A stretch of 64,000 nt of DNA from Hygrophila difformis (Eukaryota > Streptophyta > Magnoliopsida > Lamiales > Acanthaceae), in the NCBI GenBank assembly GCA_030278955.1, contig JAOANR010000004.1:59771541-59835540 (forward strand), given 5' to 3'. The first letter of the stretch is position 1. The number at the start of each line of letters is the position of its first letter. Positions 49,190 through 60,084 of this stretch are shown here, one piece after another. The notes below the pieces were generated by a model, which was given only the letters and a program-made list of their open reading frames with translations, ran no database searches and was not told where the DNA came from. Both the position numbers and the translations under genes were made by a program.

Positions 49190-49241
49190 ACGTAAAAAAT
49201 GATAATATACATAAAGAAATGTATATTATCATTTTTTACGT
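49190..49241. repeat. Perfect 23-bp inverted repeat (hairpin)
   Basis: Arm 49190-49212 (ACGTAAAAAATGATAATATA...) is mirrored exactly at 49219-49241, with a 6-nt loop AAAGAA. The stem is extended beyond a bulge by CATCGAC (about 49185-49191) pairing with GTCGATG (about 49253-49259). No mature small RNA can be named. Confidence 0.9.
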
Positions 49242-49286
49242 AAAAAGTGGAGTCGATGATGTTTTACAATTAAATGTATGTGGGAT

Positions 49287-49437
49287 GAGGACTTAGTCCA
49301 AGTGGTTAAGTCAATTGACTTCCAACGAAAGGTTTGAGGTTCGATTCCCCATCGGTCCCATATCCTCCCTTTTATTCCCTTTGTAATTTGTGTGGCATGG
49401 GCTCCCACTACTCATTTCTCAGGCTCTCCCAAAAAAA
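49287..49437 (+). mobile_element. tRNA-derived SINE, most complete copy
   Basis: A tRNA-like head with an A-box region (TTAGTCCAAGTGGTTAAG) and a B box (GGTTCGATTCCCC) is followed by the body CTTTGTAATTTGTGTGGCAT, GGGCTCCCACTAC and a short A-run. This copy was used to recognise the others. Confidence 0.78.
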
Positions 49438-49768
49438 CTGTACGTAGTTCAAGAGATCGATCCCATCCTATCCAATAATTAAGTGGGAAAAAAAAAAGGA
49501 CTGGTTGGTCGGTTTAGGGCTGTGGCTCTTATCTGGTTGGTCGGCTGTAAGAAGGGACTGCCTTTTTTGTTGCCTGCTGGCTGCTGCATTAAATTAGGCC
49601 AAATTTGTAATAATACTAGATCCTTTATATGTAAACTAAAATTAACCACACAATATATATTATTTTAATTGCTATTTGAAATCATTATATTTAATGAGAC
49701 TATTATAGCATCTAAATTTAATGAGACTATTCATTTCGGCTTATAAAAAAAAAAACTTTTTGAGTAAT

Positions 49769-49888
49769 GAGGGATGAGGATTTGCCTAAACGGCAAAGTC
49801 TATGCTTTCCCTCTCCTTTATTGCGTTTTAATTTGTGTGGTATGAGCTCCCATCATTTTTTTCTTCTGTTTTGGTCTCCTAAAAGAAA
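49769..49888 (+). mobile_element. SINE copy with B box deleted
   Basis: GATGAGGATTTGCCTAAACGGCAAAG (head) jumps directly to CCCTCTCCTTTATTGCG, TTTAATTTGTGTGGTATGAG and GCTCCCATC. The piece carrying the B box is missing. Confidence 0.65.
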
Positions 49889-52872
49889 TAAAAATTGAGC
49901 AATGAAGGAGATTGGCCCAATGAAATAACACACAAATACTTATCAAAAAAAAATATAAGAATATATTGCCCGTTGCCATATATATACTGATCTTCGATTT
50001 CAAAAATACTAGTACAAATTAAAGTGGCTTGCTTCTTCATTCCACATCATCTAAACAACGTAACATTCTTTTATTGACCTCGTCAATGTTCAAAAATGAA
50101 GAAAGAAAAATAAATTCTACTACTACTACTAACAAAGAAAGGAGCAAGCATATACGTATTATGCAGGAAATATGACGAGTGACGACCATTCCCGTTTAAT
50201 TGAAATTCTGATCACTCGTCATCATCATATTCAATCTTTATACTTATATAGTAATTTTATTGATGCATGTCGTTATCCATATACAAATATAACAAGTGAT
50301 TATATTCCCTTTTTGAATTTTGTATAACTCACTCAGTTTATATATATCAAATTCAAGAAAATACATTGCAGTTTAAAATGGTCGCAAATTAATCCACTGT
50401 CAACGACAAGACAAAACTCATAGTAGTAATAATTAGGGTTGGTTTACAAATGCTGGGTTCTAGTATTACATTATTGAAAATTCAAAATTCCAAGATTAAT
50501 GTACTACCAATTTTTCCAATGCAAAGAAATTTGGCGCTGTCTGATAAATATGTTGTCGTAACATCAAAGGCAAAGCCTGTCTGTCCGTCGGTTGCGTTCC
50601 ATATCAACTGTAGACTATAATATATGAGTACATATATACACTCCTGTGAGTTTGTGATAGTGTGTTTGTTTGAAGCTACACGACGGTAATAGTATATAAT
50701 AAGCTGATGGGTATGTATTCAATTCGAGGAATTTTAAGTGATTTGTTGACCATATATCCAATTCAATGGAAATATATCTTGTCCGGCGAAAAATAGTTAT
50801 ATAATATGTCATCAAGAAATTAAACAGGAACGCATCATGCATGTATATAACTGAAGTATCGATCTATGATCAATTGATCAAGTAGGCAAAGGGAAGGGAA
50901 GGGCGTTAAAACGACCATTCAAAAACGCCTGGAAAGAGCAGTATTAGGCTCCGTTTGGAACAAGCGGTCCAAACACTAAAAGTCCATTCCCATCTCTACC
51001 AGATTCATATTGTTTGTTTTTTCCGGAAATATCAGATTTGGAATCGCTGATTTTCTCCATAAATTGTGGTTTTGGGAACTCTAATCTCTGAAGTCAAACT
51101 CTAATCTCTGAAACCAAACTCTAAACTCTATTTATTTACCTAACTCTAATTTTCTCCATAAATTGTGGTTTTGTAATTCCTAGTTACTATGTATTTCTAG
51201 AAAGGAGATTAAAGCTTGGTGATCTCGTGGAAAAAAGAAATACTACTACTATATTCTAGCGAGGGACCAATGGGCCATCGCCCAATTTTCTATATTGTAT
51301 TTTTAAGCTAGGGTTGTTCTTTTCTTCTCTTTTTTTTTTTTCTTTTTCTTTTTTTAAATAAAAAATATTTAGCTAGGGTGGTAATTGCGACACCCAGGGA
51401 AGGCTGTAAGAAATGTACATTTTGGATGTTGGAAAATATCAACGGATCGACGACCGTGGGGCTTAATTAAATAATTAATCTCCCATCTTAATTAATCTGC
51501 AGTGCAATATATATGTCGACAAGTTAAAAACAAAAAACATGTCTGATCTATGGCTTTTTAGACATTGATTTATCTTCTCTTTATCGATAGATGCAATATA
51601 ATGCTAATTTAGTTTTATTAAATAATTTTACCTTGTATAGGAAATATGTTCGTTCAATATGCTACTATTAACTAGGAAAATTGTGAAAGCTTGTTCATTA
51701 ATAATAAGGATGAGGGGGGAAAAATCAAATAAAATAAAATTGCTTGACATCAAACAAGGCATATTCCCAATCTCAGGACCACATGGGAGACTCGCAGCTC
51801 CGATTTATGTTTGCTATCTATCAAATAGTATAATAGATAAAAATAAAGAATAAACAAATTAAACAAACAGTAAATTCACGCCAACCATATAAATATTGAT
51901 AGTGTTAAAATTGCTCATTTGATGTGACATTTATCGTTGACTTGATAGACTTTGAAAATAAATAAATATTCCCTTCTTCCTAAGCCTTTATTTATGACCT
52001 TTTCATAATTAGCTAGAATTAAATTAACTAAGAAATAAGCTAATAAGACTCGCTCCGTCTTCTCATAAATGAAAATTCCGTTATTGCCGTGTCCTTTTTC
52101 TTGCATGCCTAATTAGTTCAAACAAGAAAGAAGAATACATAACATGACAAAAGTCAGCAAATTAAAGATCAAATAAAGAATTAGAAAAAATAAAATTTCT
52201 TAAAAGTTTCTATTTTTTTTTTCGGGGGAAATTTTCTATTTTAAATTCTAAATAATTTATAATTTAGTTAGTTTACGTCCTTTTTATACATTATATTTCC
52301 TCTACTAGTCTCTGTAATTGGCGAAACATGTCTCGCTTTCTAGCAAAATTCTTGCATCGGAATACTCCAAAACAAGACTAATTATTGAATACTATAATAG
52401 AAATTAAGGATACACAATAATAAAAATTTGTTAAAAGCAAATATTATGTAATGTTGAGTGGTTTGGTGAATGAATTAAAGTTAAATAAAGCGGCGAAATG
52501 AAATGATGAAATGGGAAGCAGCACAGCACAGCAGTTTATGTTATATATTGTCATAAAGTGAAGTGATGAAATTATAATTAGATCGAGAGCTGAGACGACA
52601 GATCAGTGGTCACTGGTCACTGCTCACGGGCTTCTCTTGACTTTGCAGATGATAACAACATATACATAATAATATATACATACATACGACATATATGTAT
52701 GATATAAACACAAATTAAATTAAATTAAATTATATATTGTGCAATAGATGAAGTATATATATAGAAATAGAATCCAATCCATCTTTTGCACCCCATATAG
52801 GAATATATACATACATATCCATAGACACACAAATAAAATAAACACGTGCAGCCACGCGAGCTGTCTGACTTA
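49889..52872. other. AT-rich intergenic stretch
   Basis: No gene is supportable. A one-sided TTAGGCTCCGTTTGGAAC near 50,947 resembles a PIF/Harbinger end without a partner. Short CTA-repeat tracts occur near 50,118 and 51,241. Confidence 0.45.
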
Positions 52873-53254
52873 GGGTCTGTTCTGCATGCAGAGCTGTAGC
52901 TGCGAGCTGGAGCTGTAGGAGCTGAAGCTGTAGGGAGCTGTGGGAGCTGTAGCTGTCAGTTTTATTTAAATGTTCTGTACAACTAGTTGTAGCTGTCAAA
53001 AAATGTATGAAATGACATAAAAGGATAAACATTTATGTAGACTATTGGGTAATGAATTGATTATTGGGATAAAATTGTAATTGTTCAATAATAAGCTAGG
53101 AGCTTATTTTAAAGCTACTACAGGTAGCTTCTAAAAAGAAGCTTCCAAAAGCTCCCATAAGCTCCTAAAAGCTAGTGTGCAGAACGGGACTTTTGTTTTA
53201 GAATAAAAGCTAAAGCTACCAAAAGCTCTCAAAAGCTACGTGCAGAACAGACCC
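52873..53254. mobile_element. PIF/Harbinger-like MITE, 382 bp
   Basis: Ends GGGTCTGTTCTGCATGCAGA and (inverted) GGGTCTGTTCTGCACGTAGC are flanked by TTA on both sides. The halves carry opposite-facing AGCTGTAGCTG and AAAGCTACC repeats. The TIR differs from the 46,613 element, so it is a separate family. Confidence 0.82.
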
Positions 53255-53721
53255 TTAAACTCTCGGGTCCTTTTTTTCTCCATCTCCAGTTTCCTTTTCA
53301 ATCAAATTTCAAATTTCTTTTTTTTTTTATTTGTAATCTTACTAGTATTAATTAGTGCACGTAGTATAAAGTCCGGCCAAGACAAGATTATTAAATTTTA
53401 ATGTAAATTAGTATAAACCTTGAAAATAAAATGGAGTATATCACATGCATGAGCAATAATAAAAAAAGATATGTTCTATACCCTAGCTAGTAGCTAGCAA
53501 TCAAGTAGCAATCCAAGTTCATCAATTCAAAGATGGACAATTAATTAGGCTGCCATTAGCTTTAAACTTCATTAATGCTTTGGAACTGAATTTGGACTTT
53601 CAATTTCATTTTTCCTTAATTAATAATCAAGTTTAAGTCGTACTACTAATACCACTTATCCCTTATCATCAAAAAATTTGGCCAACACACCAAATTGACA
53701 CGAAAATGAATTTCTTTTTTC

Positions 53722-53730
53722 TTTTTTTTT

Positions 53731-53761
<31 letters not shown>

Positions 53762-53766
53762 GGGGG
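53722..53766 (+). repeat. Homopolymer junction: about 19 T then 26 G
   Basis: A T-run (53,722-53,740) passes directly into 26 consecutive G (53,741-53,766). Such a G-run can form G-quadruplexes. It may be a real slippage-prone tract or an assembly artefact. Confidence 0.9.
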
Positions 53767-54184
53767 TTACGAGTTTTAAATGTGTTTGGTACTCACAAAC
53801 ATACACAAACTTCAAGAATTAATTGAAACTGTAATTTATTGAAGGTTTGAATAATATTGTCGAAACACATAGGACGACGGTAATATTGTCAAACTGCAGG
53901 ATGGTTGCTTCGATCGAATTGAACAACTCTGTAGTTTTTCCTCAAGATTAGATGGCAAACTTCAATAAAGGACCACATTGTGAAATAAAAATGTTAATAG
54001 ACCATTCATGTGCGAAATGAAGCCCATTGCCCATTGGAAGACAGTGGTTTTGAAATTGAGAAATAAGGCTTCTGTAATAAATCCTACGATATCTTGAGAC
54101 TCACGTGCTCAAGTAGTGGCTCTGATCTTGGGCTCCATTAAAGCTTAGCTTCGCTAGCTAGAAATTGTGTTTGTTCAAAGCTCT

Positions 54185-54186
<2 letters not shown>

Positions 54187-54220
<34 letters not shown>
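54187..54220. repeat. (AT)17 microsatellite
   Basis: 34 bases of uninterrupted AT dinucleotide. Confidence 0.97.
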
Positions 54221-54222
<2 letters not shown>

Positions 54223-54855
54223 TAATTAATATTAAGCCCTCTCTGAAATTTTTTGAAGGACAACATATATGATTAAGTCAAGTACTATAAAAATGGCACA
54301 TACATCGTTCGTTATATATAATTGTAAGAGAAAGAGAATCAAGGAATATTATGCATCACCAAATATTTTGTTGTTATTTTTTTCATTAAGGTAAAAAAAT
54401 ATATAAAAATAAAAAATAAAAAAATAGAGACGTGTATCCCTCAGTGACGACGTAAAGTTAATTCATAGGCGAAGTGACTTTTTTTTACACTATGAAAAAA
54501 TTTCAATGTAGATAATGATGGAGACCAGACTAATATATATAGACTATATAATCAACTCAAAAGGCATTTCTTCTTTTTTTTCACTTTGGAAAATCTTTAG
54601 TCGTCCAACTTAATTTGTCTTGCACACAAAAATCTCTATCAAAAACAAGCCCGGAATTTATTGAAGGTGGCAACAAGAGAAAAATATAAACATTTAAAGT
54701 GGTAATAAAGAAGTGTCCAAACCCACCGCAAATACATATACTTCATACATGTATATGAAGTTGGACCCCTTTTAAATTTTGGCCACCCTGTCCCCTTTTT
54801 GTAATGTCCCTTTCTCTTCTTAATTTATCATCTTCCTCAACTAGGCTGTAGGCCA

Positions 54856-54870
54856 CCCCCCACCCCCCCC

Positions 54871-54905
<35 letters not shown>

Positions 54906-54910
54906 ACCCC
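54856..54910 (-). repeat. Long poly(C)/poly(G) tract
   Basis: Fifty-five nearly uninterrupted C on the plus strand, with a core of 33 (54,873-54,905), so G on the minus strand. It lies about 360 bp upstream of the NAC start codon. It translates as poly-glycine in one minus frame, which should not be taken as a gene. Confidence 0.95.
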
Positions 54911-55267
54911 AATGGTACATACTACATACATACTTTCTATTAATTCATCCCCCCATCTCCCCCCATTTTCTTCTTCCCCTATTCTACAACACACACACAA
55001 GAACCCCTCTCTCTTTTCCAATTAACATTTATACATCAATTCTTCACAATCTCAATTATATATGTATGTATGCATAAAGATTAATTGATTGTCCCCTCCC
55101 TAACCCTACTCATGCCTCTATACACTACACTAAACTAGTGATGATGAATTATATAATATACATCAATCTTGATGCTAATTTAATTTAATTTGTGGCGTGT
55201 GATCAAGATAGGGGCCATTATTGGTGGTGATTCTTATAGGGTTTTCTTTGCTTTTGGCCATAGTTTT

Positions 55268-57517
55268 ATGGCCATTGCCGCGGCCATGAACAACAACAAC
55301 AACAACAATAGGAATAGCCAAGAAGAAGACACCAAGCAGCAGCGCCCCCCTGCTGCAGAGGAGGAGGAAGACGAACATGAGAACGACATGGTGATGCCTG
55401 GTTTTAGGTTCCATCCGACCGAGGAAGAGCTCGTCGAATTCTACCTTCGCCGTAAGGTTGAGGGCAAGCGCTTCAATGTCGAACTCATTACTTTTTTAGA
55501 CCTCTATCGCTACGACCCTTGGGAGCTTCCCGGTACCATATATTTTACATATATATACTTATAACTTATGTATATGTTGTGTGATTTAATTGTAATTATA
55601 TAAGCCTTTTCCCTAGAAAAAGAAAAAGTAAAATTGATGTGTTTGGTGTTAATTGAACAACTGAAATAGTATTAATTGTAAGTTGATAAAAATGCAGCCT
55701 TGGCAGCCATAGGGGAGAAGGAATGGTACTTCTATGTACCTAGGGATAGAAAGTACAGAAATGGAGATCGGCCTAATCGAGTTACAACTTCGGGGTATTG
55801 GAAGGCCACCGGCGCTGATCGGATGATCAGAAGTGAGAATTCCCGGCCCATCGGACTCAAGAAAACCCTTGTTTTCTACTCCGGAAAAGCCCCCAAAGGC
55901 ATCCGAACCAGTTGGATCATGAACGAGTATCGCCTGCCTCAGCACGATACCGAACGCCTGCAAAAGGTTTGCTTCATTATTCTTGCCTAATTCCATCTTC
56001 CATAAAGATTTGCAAATTCAAGGAAATAATAATGACTGGAATTTGATTTTAAGCATGTCAAAAATTCTTAACCTTCTCCAAGGGAGGCCCTAATAAATTT
56101 TCTGAGGAACATTGGATTCCTGATATGTATATATATGGAAATTTGTTGTTTGCTTTCTTGAAGGCTAACTGTAACGTGATTTTTACTGCTTTGAACTAAG
56201 GTTGAAAGTTGCATCTATGTTAGAAAGAGATGGAGTGAAACTGTCTAATTTCTGTTTGGTAATTGGTGGGAGTGGAGTCTTGTGATTAAGTTTTGGGATT
56301 GCATACGAAATAAGTATTTTTGAGTGTTCTTTTTGTACTACCAGAAGGAAAGTACTCTCCTTATCACCACCAATTTTTTTAAGTTGTTCTTTTCAATGAG
56401 TTCCCATTTTCTTGCCCCTTTCTCCATAAAAAAAAAAAAAAAATCTGAAATTCAAAATCAAGAAAGACAAAAAATACAATGACAATAAGGTTGATATACA
56501 TACATACATGCAATTCCAGAAGATTTAATTTTCCTGTGTCTGTATGAATGAACCAACCCTCTTAAATGTCATTCACACAAAAATCATGAATGAACTTCAA
56601 CATTATTGTGAAGTTCATTAAATAGTCTGATACATATATGGAGTATATATAATCCTCATAAGCTGTCAGAAGTTTTGTATCCCAAACCTGGACGATCCCC
56701 TTAAATGTGCATTATTATATATATTGTCATCTTTCAAAAAATAATGTTAAATTTTGAAGTATAGAACTTTGTATTATTAGTTAGATTTATTACCATACAA
56801 TACTATGCATTACAATGAAAAATTAGTACATTTCGGGAGAGATCTCTTCAATATTATGGGTCAACAACCGTTTGTGTAATGTTTACAGATAGGGTCTTGG
56901 ATTTCCCATGCCCTGATTTTACCCGGTTTGTGCATCAATCAATGCTCTATAAATTTGTATAGTCTTGCAACTTCCCTATTGTTTCAAAATAACCCACACC
57001 CCCTTTAGAAAAGGGAAGACATATAGTGATAATTTTAGTACAAGAGCCGCAAGGCATTATGCTTAAATATAGTGTTACTTGTCTAGTAAATCCCCATTGC
57101 TAGAAATATATAAAAGTTTGTACATTTGACATGAACTTATTACATCCTCAGGCTGAAATCTCCCTTTGCCGAGTCTACAAGAGGGCCGGTGTCGAAGACC
57201 ATCCGTCCCTCCCCCGGAACCTCCTTACAAAGGCGCCATCGACCTCATCCCATGGACCGCGGCCACAACCACTTCAAAATCGAGCCATGGGACTCAACAA
57301 CCGAAATTTTGGAGGCTCGCCTCAACAGGCCGCCCCTGCAGATCCAAAAATAAACGAGTCGAGTCCGAGCAGCAGCACGGACCTTGCCCTCTCGCAGATC
57401 AACAACCAACCACAGATCCCGGCCACTATCTTCTCCACAAACTCCTGTACTCATCCCGCCATTGCCATCGATGAACTCCACAAGCTTGTCAACAATTACC
57501 AAATTAATAACCCTCAT

Positions 57518-57548
<31 letters not shown>

Positions 57549-57760
57549 AGCAGACGATCAACCATGGAAGCCACCATCACTACACTAGTCCCAGTACTGA
57601 CCAAAACATTTTGTCACAGTTTGCCGGGGGCCTGCAGCAGCAGCAGCAGAATAACATGGTGCCGGGGGCCATCCAGGCCGCGTTTTCTGACAGGTCGTTG
57701 TGGGATTGGAATGGAATCATCCCGGAGATGGGGAAGGATTACACAAACCTTTTCAAGTAA
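55268..57760 (+). CDS. NAC transcription factor, LOV1/ANAC035 type
   Basis: Three exons, 55268-55532, 55698-55966 and 57152-57760, give 380 residues. The NAC DNA-binding domain begins at [20 protein letters not shown] and contains subdomains [49 protein letters not shown] and [13 protein letters not shown]. The C-terminal transcriptional part is low-complexity: runs of His then Gln (codons about 57,514-57,553), Asn, and a conserved ending WDWNG...DYTNLFK. The identity is near-total in the domain with Arabidopsis LONG VEGETATIVE PHASE 1 (At2g02450), a floral-timing and cold-response regulator. The start MAI was chosen because LOV1 also begins MAI; the frame is open upstream to 55190. Asn, Glu and Asp runs precede the NAC domain. 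Confidence 0.94.
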
Positions 57761-58153
57761 CTTGTTCTAATTACATATGCTTGAACTAAATGTCATGAAA
57801 TGTGCACATATATATACACACACTTTCAATTTTACATGGATACCTACCTTGATATGGATTCATAAATCAATTAATTAATCATCAGCTGATTTTGATATCA
57901 TCATTACACATCTAAAGCCCCACATTTCTCATTGGTGCCATACTCTTCCAAAATTTTGTGTTAAAAACACTAGCTATCTAATACTACTATATATGTGCTT
58001 TAAATCTTAGTTTCAAGGGTTTTTAATGATTCTCTAGCTTAAGTAATGTTTTAATTTCTTTTGTAGTAATGATTAGTTATTGATAATGTAACACATGACA
58101 ATATTGGGAACTGAAACTTTTATGCTTGACCACACTATAGGATGTATCAAGTA
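57761..58153. other. 3' flank of the NAC gene
   Basis: AT-rich untranslated and intergenic sequence. No other feature is seen before the MITE. Confidence 0.4.
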
Positions 58154-58413
58154 CTTCCTCCGTTCCTTAAAAATTACTACGAAACCCACACTGCACGCAA
58201 TCCAATGCATATTTTAAATTATCAATAACTCAAATCCGGTATAAGTAAAAATTCTAAAAGTTTGATATTTAAAAACTACACGATGAGACGAATCTAACAA
58301 GATCTCATTTGACTATATTTTAACTTAAATATCTATGAAAAAACTTTAAGTCAAAGTATGCATATGACCAGTAGCAATTTTCTAACGTTGCAAATAAAAA
58401 GAAACGGAGGTAG
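58154..58413. mobile_element. Stowaway-type MITE (inverted copy)
   Basis: Begins CTTCCTCCGTTCCTTAAAAA and ends AACGGAGGTAG, with TA on both sides. Its complement aligns throughout with the intact copy at 48,746. Confidence 0.87.
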
Positions 58414-60084
58414 TAATAATTAGATAATTATTATGGCATGGTAATAAATTTTCTTGGTGGTTCATGTAGTTCCTCATCAATTGTGGGGGGTTTTTGGTCT
58501 GACACACACACACAGCAAGCTAAGCTTATAAAAGTAGCAAGTAATGAATGCCTGTGATCTGTGTGAGAGATGAAAATACATAATATGTATACAAGTTTGT
58601 CTGTGTGTGTAATATATATTGATATGGAAGGCTAAGGCCACCATAATAATAATAATGAGGGGAGTGATAACGTGATGATATGATATGAATATAGTTGGAA
58701 GGAAGCATGACTGGCAGGTGAATGACTTGTCAGAGACAAATTTAAGGCGCACCAGGACAGGCCATGGACCCTCACCTTCTTCTTTACTCACAAGCCTCCC
58801 TTCAAGAAATGAAGACAAATTTATATACATGTGTTGTCCCAATTGCCACATCTGCGTTCGGCCCTCGATCTACGTGCTCCCAACTCTATTTTCCATTCTC
58901 AATCCAACGTATGTCCCTGTCTTACCTTTTACATAATAACAATTTTGCCAGGCTTGCTAATTGTCTTATTGGGGGACGACACGAGTTATTAGTGAGGAAC
59001 AGGATCGCCTCCAATTAATTGTATGACGACGCTAGAAAAATGAGCTTTTCGTTTTACTGCTGTAGAGAATGTGTGTGTAACCATAAGCAATTTTGGCATT
59101 GCTTTTTGTGCTCATAGCATGGCTAGTTAATCGTGTCGCAAATATTAACTACATAGCAGTTAGTAGTTTTTACCCGTGTCTATCCATGTAAATTAGAGAT
59201 GAATAAAGGGGAGGGAGAAGAAGTTCGGTAGAAAATCGAAAATTTTCCTTATTCCTAAACCATCTTTACCAAATACCAGCGCTTTGTAAGAAACCCTTCC
59301 CAAGTGTAGAAGGAGAATAAATGGTTGGGTGAAACTGAGAGGCGAGAATGGGTGAATTGAGACAATAAAAATTTTAAAAAAGCAAAAAAAAAAAAAAAAA
59401 AAAAAAAAAGAGTAAGTTGACTTTATAGATACGAATTGTACAGCCCACCAAATCAATTTGTGCAATAAAAGCAATAGCCCACAAATCTACATAAGGGTAC
59501 AGCCGCATTCTTGAATTGGGGTCTCGTCTATAGACTATAGAGGACTGTTACATAGCCAATTAGCCACATTTAGAAAGTAGAAACTACGCCTAGTTGATAC
59601 ATTGCATCAAGGCTCTCTCCTTTGAATCAGCAATCCATAGATAGCCACCAGCAGATTTCGGAGCCCATGCCGAGTAAGGATATATAAAACGTTTTAGCAA
59701 ACTTTTTCAAACTCCATTTATTAATTACAAACACAAACATATTGAACTCAAGCAAAATTTGACTTTTATTGAGCCTCTACAAGGATTTTTTTTTTTGTTT
59801 TTTTCTTAAACTGGTAAGAATAAAATTACAATCTATCACCTTAACAAGTCTAATCAACCAATGCAAACTGCAAAAGCTTTCTTAGTGAGCCTAATCAACC
59901 AGTGCAAAGCTGAAACTTGACCTCAACTCACTTGCCGATTTCTCAATGTTTCTTCACACAGCTGGGGACATGTCGCCCATCAGAATGAGCAATTTGCTCG
60001 GTGCTTAGATTAGATGAGAGAGCAAATGAGCATGTCTGATTTTTGTAGCGGATGTAGTGTGTAGTATTCATGTAGGTTTAGTTA
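58414..60084. other. Intergenic spacer between NAC and Der-like genes
   Basis: Contains TG/CA-rich microsatellite stretches near 58,500, an A-run of about 27 near 59,383-59,409, and the 3' UTR of the Der-like gene. No supportable ORF. Confidence 0.45.

Noticed and set aside
49287..49360. Possible functional tRNA gene
   Set aside because: A- and B-box-like motifs are present, but no cloverleaf stems could be completed and the downstream body matches the SINE family.
54743..55021. Glycine-run ORF upstream of the NAC gene
   Set aside because: It is created by the poly(C) tract on the opposite strand and has no coding evidence.
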